The notes under the pieces are model-generated. The model worked only from the letters and a program-made list of their open reading frames with translations, had not been told where the DNA came from and did not search any database. A DNA stretch of 64,000 nt from Oscillospiraceae bacterium. GTDB lineage: Bacteria; Bacillota; Clostridia; Oscillospirales; Oscillospiraceae. The translations under genes were made by a program, and so were the position numbers. Every line of letters begins with the position of its first letter. Position 1 is the stretch's first letter. The stretch spans positions 1 to 64,000 of the forward strand of contig JAFTYM010000018.1 of the NCBI GenBank assembly GCA_017461585.1. The letters are read 5' to 3'. Positions 8,846 to 16,569 of the stretch are shown here, in pieces.

Positions 8846-9160
8846 ATGAAAAAGTCCGCACTCGTACTTACAGCTTTGCTATTATTCATTTCACTCATCG
8901 GCTGCACAAAACATGTTGAAACAGACTATGCCGCCGCAATAATGGTCGACGGCACCATTTACTACAAAAGTATAGAGGAAGTTCCTGCGGAAGAAGCAGA
9001 AATCAACATTATCGGTTATACCACATCTTACACAGACAAATTCCCCAAAAAGGACGGTCAGACAAATTTTATCCGTGAGCTTGATCTGCCTTACGCAAAA
9101 GTCGACGATGGTATTGCGATTTGTATTAATGATGTTTGGTATTTGTGTACTGCGAAATAA
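8846..9160 (+). CDS. Small putative lipoprotein
   Basis: A 104-residue protein with a basic N-terminus, a hydrophobic segment and a lipobox-like ISLIGC, so probably exported and lipid-anchored. The mature part (about 84 residues) includes AAAIMVDGTIYY and ends with GIAICINDVWYLC. This kind of repeat of a short strand motif is common in small Clostridia lipoproteins of unknown function. The ATG at 8846 follows a GGAAGG site and gives a normal signal peptide; the frame stays open upstream but has no better start. It is monocistronic between two terminators. Confidence 0.75.
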   Translation: MKKSALVLTALLLFISLIGCTKHVETDYAAAIMVDGTIYYKSIEEVPAEEAEINIIGYTTSYTDKFPKKDGQTNFIRELDLPYAKVDDGIAICINDVWYLCTAK

Positions 9161-9165
9161 GCAAA

Positions 9166-9193
9166 AAATCCCGCACCTTCTGGTGCGGGATTT
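9166..9193. terminator. Bidirectional terminator
   Basis: A 12-bp stem (9166-9177 with 9182-9193) with A tract before and T-rich bases after. It serves the lipoprotein gene on the plus strand and the SDR gene on the minus strand. Confidence 0.88.
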
Positions 9194-9201
9194 CTGTTTG
9201 T

Positions 9202-10203
9202 TTAATGAACGTTATCGGGCTCGGCAAGGCTCTTGTAGCCTGCGAAAAGACCTCTGGGAAGTGCCATTTCAAGCTCTTCCTGTGTCCATGCTTCGGGAGA
9301 ATACTTTGTAACACTTGTCTTCTCGATGGGCTCGGAGTAAAGACCGATGCTGTTTCCTGCAAGGCTGAATACAGAGCCGCTGATATGTGCCGCTGCATCT
9401 GTGCAGAGGTATGTCAGGAAGGGTGTGATAGCCTCGGGAGGAGGTGTCTGCTCGTATGTGAAGTTGGGCAGACCTGCCATTGCCTTCTTTCTGTCGGACT
9501 TTACGAGGTTTGCTGCCTCAAGGTCGATAGAAGCGCGTGTTGCGGCAAAGGGAGAGAATGCGTTACATGTGATGTTGTGGGGATAGAGCTCGATAGCAAC
9601 GGCTCTTGTAAGACCTACAACACCTGCGTTTGCTGCGCAGTATTCGGGGTGGAGGATCCAGTCACCAAGCCAAGCACGGGATGTGCAGTTGATAATACGT
9701 CCCCACTTCTGCTCGATCATATAGGGAGCTGCAAAGTGGATAATGTTGTAATATCCCTTGGGCTTAACTGTATTAACTCTATCCCAAGTTTCCTCATCGA
9801 TCTCGCAGATAGAGCCAAATCCGAATGCACCTGCGATGTTGCCGATGATATCGATTCTGCCGTAGTTCTTGATAGCAAAATCTACCAGTTCCTTAGCTAC
9901 TTCGTGATTACCGATATCGCCGAAGAAAGGAGCAGCCTTACCGCCGTTTGCAACGATCTGGTTTGCAGTTGTTCCTGCGTCACCTGCCAGCATTGCATAG
10001 CGGTCCTGTACCTTCTTCAGTTCTTCGGGAGAGAGAGTTGCGATTTCTTCGGGTGTCAGCTGCTTTGTATCGCTGTTTCCGGGCTTGCGGTTATTTGTGA
10101 TAACGATAGCGCCTTCTGCAGCGTATTTAAGAGCAAGTGCACGTCCTACGCCCTGACCGGAGCCTGTGACGATGGCGACTTTGCCTTCAAGTAATTTTGC
10201 CAT
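9202..10203 (-). CDS. Large short-chain dehydrogenase with YxxxN active site
   Basis: A 333-residue SDR, longer than classical ones owing to an insert at about residues 40-75 and a C-terminal tail of about 40 residues. It has TGSGQGVGRALA for the nucleotide, NIAG near 122, the catalytic Ser at about 175 (CTSRAW) and Tyr188. However, the residue four after the tyrosine is Asn192 (YCAAN) rather than the usual Lys. Similarity in the core is to the dehydrogenase domain of multifunctional beta-oxidation enzymes. It is co-transcribed behind the Zn alcohol dehydrogenase (27-base gap). Substrate unknown. Confidence 0.85.
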   Translation of the reverse strand: MAKLLEGKVAIVTGSGQGVGRALALKYAAEGAIVITNNRKPGNSDTKQLTPEEIATLSPEELKKVQDRYAMLAGDAGTTANQIVANGGKAAPFFGDIGNHEVAKELVDFAIKNYGRIDIIGNIAGAFGFGSICEIDEETWDRVNTVKPKGYYNIIHFAAPYMIEQKWGRIINCTSRAWLGDWILHPEYCAANAGVVGLTRAVAIELYPHNITCNAFSPFAATRASIDLEAANLVKSDRKKAMAGLPNFTYEQTPPPEAITPFLTYLCTDAAAHISGSVFSLAGNSIGLYSEPIEKTSVTKYSPEAWTQEELEMALPRGLFAGYKSLAEPDNVH

Positions 10204-10230
10204 AATATACTTCCTTTCTGAAAAGTGATC

Positions 10231-11325
10231 TTAGAAAGTGAGGATGGGCTTGATTGTAACGCCCTTATGAGAGTCTTCAAATGCCTCTTCGATCTTCTCG
10301 AAGGGATAGAACTTAACAAGCTTTTCAACAGGCAGTCTGCCTTCCTTGTAGAACTGTACCAGCTTGGGAATGAATACCTGAGGAGCGGAGCAGCCTTCTG
10401 TTGCACCGATGAGGCTTACGCTGGGGTTCATGATCAGGGGCTCAAGAGCGATGGGTACTTCAGCATCGCCTGTAACACTTACGAGGCAGCACTTGCCGAG
10501 ACGTCTGAGGCACTGGAGCGCCTGCTTGATGAGCATGGGAATACCGGAGCACTCTACGCTGTAGTTAGCGCCGCCGTTTGTGATTTCCTTAATAGCTGCA
10601 ACTGTGTCAACTTCCTTGCCGTTAACTGCGTGTGTTGCACCCAGTTCAAGAGCAAGCTCAAGACGGGAAGGAACAACGTCAACAGCGATGATCTTGCTGC
10701 AGCCGCGGATCTTTGCAGCCATAATAGCAGCCATACCAACACCGCCGCAGCCGAATACTACGAGAGAGGACTCAGGATCGGGAACAAGTGCGTTGAGAAC
10801 AGCGCCTGCGCCTGTCTGAACGCCGCAGCCGAGGGAGCAGAGCTGCTTGAGGTCATCAAGCTCTACATCTACCTTAACAGCGTTTCTTGCATCAACAACA
10901 ACGTGGGAAGCGAAAGAGCCCTGTCCGAAGAAGGAGGATACAGGCTTACCCTCTGTTGCAAATCTCTTTGTGCCATCCTTGTAGGAGCCGTCAAAGAAGA
11001 GACGGTTTAAATCTTCACAAGCGTATGTAGCGCCTTCTGTGCAGTTTTCGCAGCAGCCGCAGGAAGGATAGCTGAGGATGACCTTGTCACCGGGCTTCAG
11101 TGTGTCAACACCAACGCCGACTTCCTCAACAATACCGACACCTTCGTGACCGAAGATAGCAGGAAGAGTTACAGGAATGATCTGGTTGATACCTGCGGAG
11201 TCTGTGTGGCAAACACCGGCAGCAACGATCTTAACCAGAACTTCACTTGCCTTTGGAGCATCAAGCTCTACAGTTTCGATGGAGAGCTTACCCTGCTCAT
11301 GGGTAACAGCAGCAGTTACTTTCAT
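10231..11325 (-). CDS. Zinc-dependent alcohol dehydrogenase, MDR family
   Basis: A 364-residue medium-chain dehydrogenase. Catalytic zinc ligands are seen in GVCHTD and GHEGVG, the structural zinc cysteines in SCGCCENCTEGATYAC, and the NAD site in FGCGGVGMAA followed by an acidic residue (AVD), which favours NAD. The overall pattern is close to aryl/benzyl alcohol dehydrogenases. It is the first gene of a two-gene operon with the SDR. Codon use is strongly biased to a few codons, as in the best expressed genes of the window, so the product is probably abundant. The natural alcohol or aldehyde is not evident. Confidence 0.92.
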   Translation of the reverse strand: MKVTAAVTHEQGKLSIETVELDAPKASEVLVKIVAAGVCHTDSAGINQIIPVTLPAIFGHEGVGIVEEVGVGVDTLKPGDKVILSYPSCGCCENCTEGATYACEDLNRLFFDGSYKDGTKRFATEGKPVSSFFGQGSFASHVVVDARNAVKVDVELDDLKQLCSLGCGVQTGAGAVLNALVPDPESSLVVFGCGGVGMAAIMAAKIRGCSKIIAVDVVPSRLELALELGATHAVNGKEVDTVAAIKEITNGGANYSVECSGIPMLIKQALQCLRRLGKCCLVSVTGDAEVPIALEPLIMNPSVSLIGATEGCSAPQVFIPKLVQFYKEGRLPVEKLVKFYPFEKIEEAFEDSHKGVTIKPILTF

Positions 11326-11346
11326 AGTGGAAAATCCTCCTTAAAA

Positions 11347-11371
11347 TTATATACATAAATTTATATACATA
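11347..11371 (-). repeat. Direct repeat in the alcohol dehydrogenase leader
   Basis: TTATATACATA occurs at 11347-11357 and again at 11361-11371, 14 bases apart, between the promoter and the ribosome site of the alcohol dehydrogenase gene. It could be a two-site operator or just AT-rich leader. Confidence 0.45.
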
Positions 11372-11389
11372 GTTATGCAGTATACGTTG

Positions 11390-11418
11390 ATTATAAACAA
11401 TCATACCGTTTTTTTCAA
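11390..11418 (-). promoter_or_regulatory. Promoter of the alcohol dehydrogenase-SDR operon
   Basis: On the minus strand TTGAAA (11413-11418) and TATAAT (11390-11395) are 17 bases apart. The ribosome site AAGGAGG precedes the start at 11325. Confidence 0.75.
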
Positions 11419-11432
11419 TAGCAACTGTCAAT

Positions 11433-11939
11433 TTAAAGTATTGAAACTATGACATTTCCCATTTTTTCTGCACATACAGCAGCGGCATATCCTTCAATCT
11501 CGTTTATAACCATGCCCCATGTATCATCAGGACCGCAAAAAGCATTTTCAGACTCTAAAAACTCTATTTCTTTGTACGGTCTGTCAAGCTTTCCTTTCAG
11601 CTTTATAAAGCACTCTTTAAGGCACCACAAACTGAGGGAATCCGCTCTGTCAAGCTCATTTTCCGTAAAAACTCGCTTTGTCATTTTGTCAGAAATCTGC
11701 TGAGCCTTCTGAATATCAGCACCAACTTTATCCTTGCTTAAGGCACACATGATATACTCCCCTGAATGGCTCAGGGAAAAATGTACATCGGTTCTCTCGG
11801 GAAAATACGGTTTTCCGTTTTTGTCTATCGCAACGACAGGCGCAGGCATTTCAAACACGCTTTCGAATGCCCGCTCCAGCAATTTATATACATCGCTTCT
11901 GTCTTCACTTTTTCTGAAAAAAACATGAATATCTGTCAT
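11433..11939 (-). CDS. 4'-phosphopantetheinyl transferase superfamily protein
   Basis: A 168-residue Sfp/AcpT-type protein that would transfer phosphopantetheine from CoA to a serine of a carrier protein. Motifs are FSLSHSGEY, the metal-binding VGADIQ (usually VGVDIE), and WCLKECFIKLKG, with the W, KE and K of the family. It is shorter than Sfp (about 220). No polyketide, peptide synthetase or acyl carrier gene lies nearby. It is divergent from the OYE-like gene, with GAAAGG nine bases before ATG. Confidence 0.85.
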   Translation of the reverse strand: MTDIHVFFRKSEDRSDVYKLLERAFESVFEMPAPVVAIDKNGKPYFPERTDVHFSLSHSGEYIMCALSKDKVGADIQKAQQISDKMTKRVFTENELDRADSLSLWCLKECFIKLKGKLDRPYKEIEFLESENAFCGPDDTWGMVINEIEGYAAAVCAEKMGNVIVSIL

Positions 11940-11991
11940 ATCTTTAAACCTTTCAACGTTACTGTATTGATTTTACATTTCAGCATCGTTA

Positions 11992-12021
11992 TTGTCAAAT
12001 ATGCGCTGTATATGATATAGT
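11992..12021 (+). promoter_or_regulatory. Promoter of the OYE-like flavoprotein gene
   Basis: TTGTCA (11992-11997) and TATAGT (12016-12021) with an 18-base spacer. Confidence 0.65.
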
Positions 12022-12052
12022 ACGCACAAAAGCATTGAAAGAAGGTACATCT

Positions 12053-14002
12053 ATGTACAAACCTAAGTTTCCTAATCTTTGCAAACATTTACATATAGGC
12101 AGCATTACGCTTCGAAACCGCATGTGCTCTGCGCCTATGGGCTTTCCCGACCTTACCGAGGACGGATGCCTTACGGACGGTGCTATCGCTTTCTACGAAA
12201 ACCGCGCAAAGGGCGGTGCTGCAGTTGTTACTATAAGTGAGGCAAGCGTTGACTATGCACACGGTAAAAGCCACGGCAGACTTATAAACCTGCAAAATCC
12301 CGGGGTACTGGCAAACCTCACCAATGCAGCCCGTGCCATAAAACGTCACGGAGCGCTGGCAAGTATTGAGCTTAACCACTCCGGTATGCTGTCTGAATTT
12401 GATGTCGTAGCTTCCGAGCGCACAGGTGACGGACTTGAGCATTGGGGTCCTGTGGACACTGTACTTCCCGACGGAAGCAAAGTCCGCAGTATGACGCAGG
12501 AAATGATAGATTATACCGTCGAGCTTTACCGCCGCGGTGCCGCTTTGGTTAAGCGGGCAGGCTTTGATATGATAATGATCCACGCAGGACACGGCTGGCT
12601 TATTCATCAGTTTCTGTCAAAGCTCACCAACACAAGAGCGGACATTTATGGCGGCAGCATGGAAAACCGGGCACGTCTTGCCATTGAGATAATAGATGCA
12701 GTTCGTGAAGCTGTCGGTGCAGGTTTTCCTATTGAAGTTCGATTCAGCGGTATTGAAATGGCAGAGGGCGGAGTTTCTCTTGAGGATGCCATTGAATTTG
12801 CAAAGCTCATACAGTATAAAGTGGATATCCTCCACGTTTCGGCAGGCGGTGAGCCTGAATTCCATGTCACTCACCCGTCAATGTTTCAGGATGCAGGCTG
12901 CAACGTAAAATACGCAGCAGAAATAAAGAAACACGTTAAAATTCCTGTTGCAACAGTTGGTGCCCTTAATGAACCTGAGCAGATGGAAGAGATAATTTCA
13001 TCGGGTAAGGCAGATATCGTATGCATGGCTCGTGCCCTTCTTGCCGACCCTGAGCTGCCGAAAAAGGTGGAACAGAACCGCACAGACGAGATTCTTCGCT
13101 GTATGCGCTGCTTTGTATGTCATGCAGAGCGTATGCTGACGCAGACACGTGTCTGTGCAATAAATCCGCAGATTGGTCGTGAGTACGAGGCAAAGTTTGA
13201 GCCACCTGCAACTGCAAAAAAGAAAGTACTGATTGCAGGCGGCGGTCCTTCGGGAATGCAATGTGCGTTTACTGCTGCACAGAGAGGTCATGATGTCACT
13301 CTCTGCGAAAAGTCCGACAGCTTGGGCGGAAATCTCAAGTGCGAGGAAAACGTACCCTTTAAATCAGCATTTCCCAAATACATTTCCACAATGAGCCGCA
13401 GGATGGAGCTTGCAGAAGTTGATGTAAAGCTGAATACCAAAGTAACACCCGAATTTGTGCGCGAATTTGAGCCCGATGTGCTTGTGGTTGCAATCGGTGC
13501 AGAGCCTTTAGCGCTCCCAATTGCAGGAATTGACGGAAATAATGTAATCTCTGTAACAGATCTTCACAAACGTGAAAATGATATCGGAAAACGGGTCTGT
13601 GTTCTCGGCGGCGGTCTCTCCGGCTGCGAGTGCGGAGTTTACCTTGCAAAAGAAGGTCACGATGTTACTATCATCGAAATGCGTGATGATGTTGCGCTTG
13701 ACGCAAATCCCCGCCACCGACCTGCTCTGATGCGCGAGCTTGCAAAGCATACAACTGTGCGCACAGGTCTGCGTGCAAGTGAAGTTTCCGAAAACGGACT
13801 TGTATGCACGGACAAAGACGGGAACGAAGTTTTCATCGGAGCAGACACAATACTTCTGGCATCGGGTATGAAAGCTCGAACCGATGCGGTGGATGCTCTG
13901 CGTGGTACTGCACCCAATGTGCAGGTTATCGGCGACTGCGACAGACCCATGAATATTCGCAACGCGACTTTCAGAGCTTACCACGCAGGACTGGATATAT
14001 AG
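12053..14002 (+). CDS. FMN/FAD/Fe-S NADH:flavin oxidoreductase (dienoyl-CoA reductase/BaiCD-like)
   Basis: A 649-residue flavoprotein with an N-terminal old-yellow-enzyme barrel (about 1-330, with NHSGM, HAGHGWLIHQFLS and GGSMENRARL), a four-cysteine cluster site (CMRCFVC and then VCAINPQIG), and a C-terminal FAD/NAD domain (AGGGPSGMQCA, GGGLSGCECG). This layout is that of 2,4-dienoyl-CoA reductase, enoate reductases and the bile-acid BaiCD/BaiH proteins, which reduce an activated C=C bond. Which of these it reduces cannot be told. The ATG at 12053 follows GAAAGAAGG by seven bases. Confidence 0.9.
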   Translation: MYKPKFPNLCKHLHIGSITLRNRMCSAPMGFPDLTEDGCLTDGAIAFYENRAKGGAAVVTISEASVDYAHGKSHGRLINLQNPGVLANLTNAARAIKRHGALASIELNHSGMLSEFDVVASERTGDGLEHWGPVDTVLPDGSKVRSMTQEMIDYTVELYRRGAALVKRAGFDMIMIHAGHGWLIHQFLSKLTNTRADIYGGSMENRARLAIEIIDAVREAVGAGFPIEVRFSGIEMAEGGVSLEDAIEFAKLIQYKVDILHVSAGGEPEFHVTHPSMFQDAGCNVKYAAEIKKHVKIPVATVGALNEPEQMEEIISSGKADIVCMARALLADPELPKKVEQNRTDEILRCMRCFVCHAERMLTQTRVCAINPQIGREYEAKFEPPATAKKKVLIAGGGPSGMQCAFTAAQRGHDVTLCEKSDSLGGNLKCEENVPFKSAFPKYISTMSRRMELAEVDVKLNTKVTPEFVREFEPDVLVVAIGAEPLALPIAGIDGNNVISVTDLHKRENDIGKRVCVLGGGLSGCECGVYLAKEGHDVTIIEMRDDVALDANPRHRPALMRELAKHTTVRTGLRASEVSENGLVCTDKDGNEVFIGADTILLASGMKARTDAVDALRGTAPNVQVIGDCDRPMNIRNATFRAYHAGLDI

Positions 14003-14003
14003 G

Positions 14004-14040
14004 AAAAATCCCCGTAATCACTACGATTACGGGGATTTTT
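14004..14040. terminator. Bidirectional terminator
   Basis: A 16-bp perfect stem (14004-14019 with 14025-14040) flanked by A and T tracts, between convergent genes. Confidence 0.92.
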
Positions 14041-14907
14041 TTATAATTTTGACTTAAAGAAGTCAGTCTGGTCATCGTTGCACGCTTTTGCTTCGTCAAG
14101 GATTATATTGACGTGGAAAACATGGGCAACTTCTTTTTTCTCTTCTGCGCCGTAAATATGGCACTCCGCTTCAAGTCCTCTTTCCTTAAGCAAATCACAC
14201 ATAGGCTGTGCCGCAGGCTTTAAAAAGTCGTTGTGGGCAGATGTGATATGTGCAGGCGGAAAGCCCTCACCTATTGCACCTAAAGAGTCAAATCTGGGAT
14301 CATTGGGAGCTAAATTTCCAAGATAGTCTTTCTGTATACCTTTGCGCTCCCGTTTTGCGTTTTCTGTCAGGTCATATCCTCCGCAGTTTAAGCCAAGGGC
14401 GCGGATGTTTATATCGGGAACCGTGAAGTCAAAGAGCTTTGCGTACTCTTTATTTGACCATATAGCTGCATACTGGCTTGCAAGCTGAGCACCTGCAGAG
14501 TCACCGACTATGAAAAGCTTATCGGGTGAAAGATAATATTTGTCGGCATTTGCACATATCCACTCCATCACGCGGTTTGTGTCCTCCAGCGGTGCCGGGA
14601 ATTTGCTTTTTGGTGCAAGACGGTAATTGAAATTGACAACCGCAAAGCCTCGTCTTGCAAGGTCCATACAATATCGGCGGTAAATCTTCTTGCTGCCGTA
14701 TACATAGCCGCCGCCGTGGATGCTGACTATTGTGGGAAGCGCTTCCATTGTACCTTCGGGATAGTACACGTCCGTCAGAAACCGGCTGCCGTTATAATAT
14801 TGGATATCGGTACACTCTGTTACGCCTTCAGGAATGGGTATTGCCTTGTCGCGCTTTGCATCCCCTTTAGCAAACATATAGTTCATCATAATACTGGCAA
14901 AAGACAT
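14041..14907 (-). CDS. Alpha/beta hydrolase, acetyl-esterase/HSL family
   Basis: A 288-residue esterase or lipase of the hormone-sensitive lipase type. The oxyanion motif SIHGGGYVYG lies near residue 63, the nucleophile elbow GDSAGAQLA near 138, and the catalytic histidine is probably in EVAHVFH near the end. No signal peptide is seen, so it acts in the cytoplasm on small acyl esters. It is convergent with the OYE-like gene, so it is not in the same operon. The start has a GGAGGG site. Substrate unknown. Confidence 0.9.
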   Translation of the reverse strand: MSFASIMMNYMFAKGDAKRDKAIPIPEGVTECTDIQYYNGSRFLTDVYYPEGTMEALPTIVSIHGGGYVYGSKKIYRRYCMDLARRGFAVVNFNYRLAPKSKFPAPLEDTNRVMEWICANADKYYLSPDKLFIVGDSAGAQLASQYAAIWSNKEYAKLFDFTVPDINIRALGLNCGGYDLTENAKRERKGIQKDYLGNLAPNDPRFDSLGAIGEGFPPAHITSAHNDFLKPAAQPMCDLLKERGLEAECHIYGAEEKKEVAHVFHVNIILDEAKACNDDQTDFFKSKL

Positions 14908-14976
14908 CTGTTAACCCTCCGTTATATTTTTGAATATTATATCACTTTTGGCGCCAAGCTGTCGAGAACAATAAAA

Positions 14977-15007
14977 TAACACCCCTGTTCATTAAGCAGG
15001 GGTGTTA
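14977..15007 (-). terminator. Terminator of the DUF4352-like lipoprotein gene
   Basis: An 11-bp stem (14977-14987 with 14997-15007) which on the minus strand is followed by TTTTATT. Confidence 0.82.
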
Positions 15008-15018
15008 CTAATGTCTTC

Positions 15019-16020
15019 TTAAAACTCGAAAGAGAAGAGATAATCACTATTTGTGATGTCAACATTCTCAAAGTTATTGTTGAAGCCGAATGTCATTTCA
15101 GCTTCGCTGAAGCTGCTTGTAAGCTCTGTGGGAACATGAGCATAAAGCAGAATAATTACAGTATCAAGAGGATCGATAGTGCTTGCAGGAGTTCCGTCTT
15201 CATTGATAACATCAACTCTCACATCGTACTCATATCCATCAATAACTATTTTACCGCCGATAGCCGCCCAAACAGCAGTTGTACCAGTATTTTTAAGCGT
15301 GCCCTTGAGATATACAAACTGCTTGTCATCTTCGGGAGAAGGACCACTTGTAATCTGAATTCCAGAGGATTTGCTTGTAACACGGATATCGTCAGCTATT
15401 CCCTGTTCTGTAAATACCATGTCAATACCATCTGCAACAATGGGTTCACCAACTGTGTAGGGCATTGCTTCTGCTGCTGGCTGCTCTGATTCTGTTGAAT
15501 CTGCACCGATCACATAGTCCAGGTCACCGACACGTACATAAGTTGTCTTTTCACCAACAAGCTTATACTCTCCGCCTTCAACTACCATAGCGTAGGGTGC
15601 CTTTTGGTTATACATGAAGTTATCACCGTCTACCGACCATGTTGCGGAAGATGTTGTTATAGAAGATGATGTAGAGCTTGTAGTAACACCGTTTACAGTA
15701 CTTGTGGATGTAAACTCACTTACCATTTCAACAACGATCTCGCCGCCCTCCTTGATTCTGAGGTATGCATTATGACCTGTATTCTTCCAGGTACCGATTA
15801 CAGGGAATTCTTCTTCGGGTTCAGGTTCAATTTCATGCTCAGATTCGCCTGCTGTATCATCAACCATGTCTGATATGCTTTCACCGGAAGTGTCTGCGCT
15901 TGCGTTCTCTTCTTCCGCATTTGCATAGCCGACCTCAGGTGCCGTTTCTTCAGAGGATCCGCATGCTGCAAGAGAAATGCACATTACAATAGAAATAATT
16001 AACACCAATATCTTTTTCAT
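15019..16020 (-). CDS. Lipoprotein with DUF4352-like domain
   Basis: A 333-residue exported lipoprotein: signal peptide with lipobox SLAAC, then an acidic low-complexity linker (about 22-75), a middle beta-rich part (TWKNTGHNAYLRI; Thr/Ser-rich), and a C-terminal telokin-like domain (about 195-333) with FVYLKGTLKNTGT, the typical DUF4352 strand. These proteins are surface-held and of unknown function. The gene is monocistronic, with a terminator downstream. Confidence 0.82.
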   Translation of the reverse strand: MKKILVLIISIVMCISLAACGSSEETAPEVGYANAEEENASADTSGESISDMVDDTAGESEHEIEPEPEEEFPVIGTWKNTGHNAYLRIKEGGEIVVEMVSEFTSTSTVNGVTTSSTSSSITTSSATWSVDGDNFMYNQKAPYAMVVEGGEYKLVGEKTTYVRVGDLDYVIGADSTESEQPAAEAMPYTVGEPIVADGIDMVFTEQGIADDIRVTSKSSGIQITSGPSPEDDKQFVYLKGTLKNTGTTAVWAAIGGKIVIDGYEYDVRVDVINEDGTPASTIDPLDTVIILLYAHVPTELTSSFSEAEMTFGFNNNFENVDITNSDYLFSFEF

Positions 16021-16146
16021 ATTAAAAATCCTTTCTGTATAATTTTATATCTTCCACAAATTATATACTTAATCGAGTATATATTTATTAAAATGAATTG
16101 TCAAGCAGATATATGTTCAATAAAATCTATATAAGAGGTGTTGGAC

Positions 16147-16347
16147 ATGATTTTTATCAAGCTCGATAAACTACTCGAAAAACTTGGTGTAAGCCGCTAT
16201 GAACTGTCAAAACGCACCGGTATTCAGTATCAGATAATTGACAATTACTATAAAAATCGCGTCAAGCGATATGACAGTTACGTGTTGGACAGAATATGTA
16301 CAGCTCTTGAATGTGACATCAGCGATATAATTGAATATAAAAAATAA
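16147..16347 (+). CDS. Small Cro/C1-type HTH regulator
   Basis: A 66-residue protein that is almost only an XRE helix-turn-helix (ELSKRTGIQYQIIDNYYK as the recognition region), like YozG-type regulators. The ATG at 16147 lies eight bases after AAGAGG; an in-frame GTG at 16138 overlaps that site and is unlikely. Its targets are unknown; the divergent lipoprotein gene at 16020 is the nearest candidate. Confidence 0.82.
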   Translation: MIFIKLDKLLEKLGVSRYELSKRTGIQYQIIDNYYKNRVKRYDSYVLDRICTALECDISDIIEYKK

Positions 16348-16384
16348 TCCCGCTGACAAAAGATCGTTGTCGACGGGACTTTTA
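16348..16384 (+). terminator. Terminator of the HTH gene
   Basis: A 12-position stem (16348-16359 with 16367-16378) with one mismatch and one wobble, followed by CTTTTA. Confidence 0.72.
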
Positions 16385-16402
16385 TGTTATTGCAAACAAA
16401 AA

Positions 16403-16429
16403 ACTCCCCGAGGAATATCCTCAGGGAGT
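16403..16429 (-). terminator. Terminator of tRNA-Leu
   Basis: ACTCCC and GAGGA pair with TCCTC and GGGAGT; on the minus strand the stem is followed by TTTTTGTTTG. It begins right at the CCA end of the tRNA. Confidence 0.75.
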
Positions 16430-16515
16430 GGTGCCGGTGGCGGGGGTCGAACCCGCACGGGTGTTAGCCCAACGGATTTTGAGTCCGCCTCGTCTGCCAA
16501 TTCCAACACACCGGC
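16429..16515 (-). tRNA. tRNA-Leu (anticodon CAA)
   Basis: A class II tRNA of 87 bases including an encoded CCA end. The acceptor stem pairs GCCGGTG (minus strand, 16509-16515) with CACCGGC (16433-16439). The anticodon loop reads CTCAAAA, giving CAA, which reads UUG. A long variable arm and a T loop GTTCGAC are present. Confidence 0.96.
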
Positions 16516-16569
16516 AAAAGCAGTATATATTATATACTACCCAATATAATTTTTCAAGTATTTTTGAGC

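Noticed and set aside
9136..11010. Plus-strand open frames of 260-350 codons opposite the SDR and alcohol dehydrogenase genes
   Set aside because: Shadows of the minus-strand genes, which show full family motifs and start signals.
15019..16347. Lipoprotein and HTH gene as a toxin-antitoxin or immunity pair
   Set aside because: They are divergent, the lipoprotein has a normal signal peptide and DUF4352-like domain, and the HTH gene has its own terminator; no evidence for pairing.
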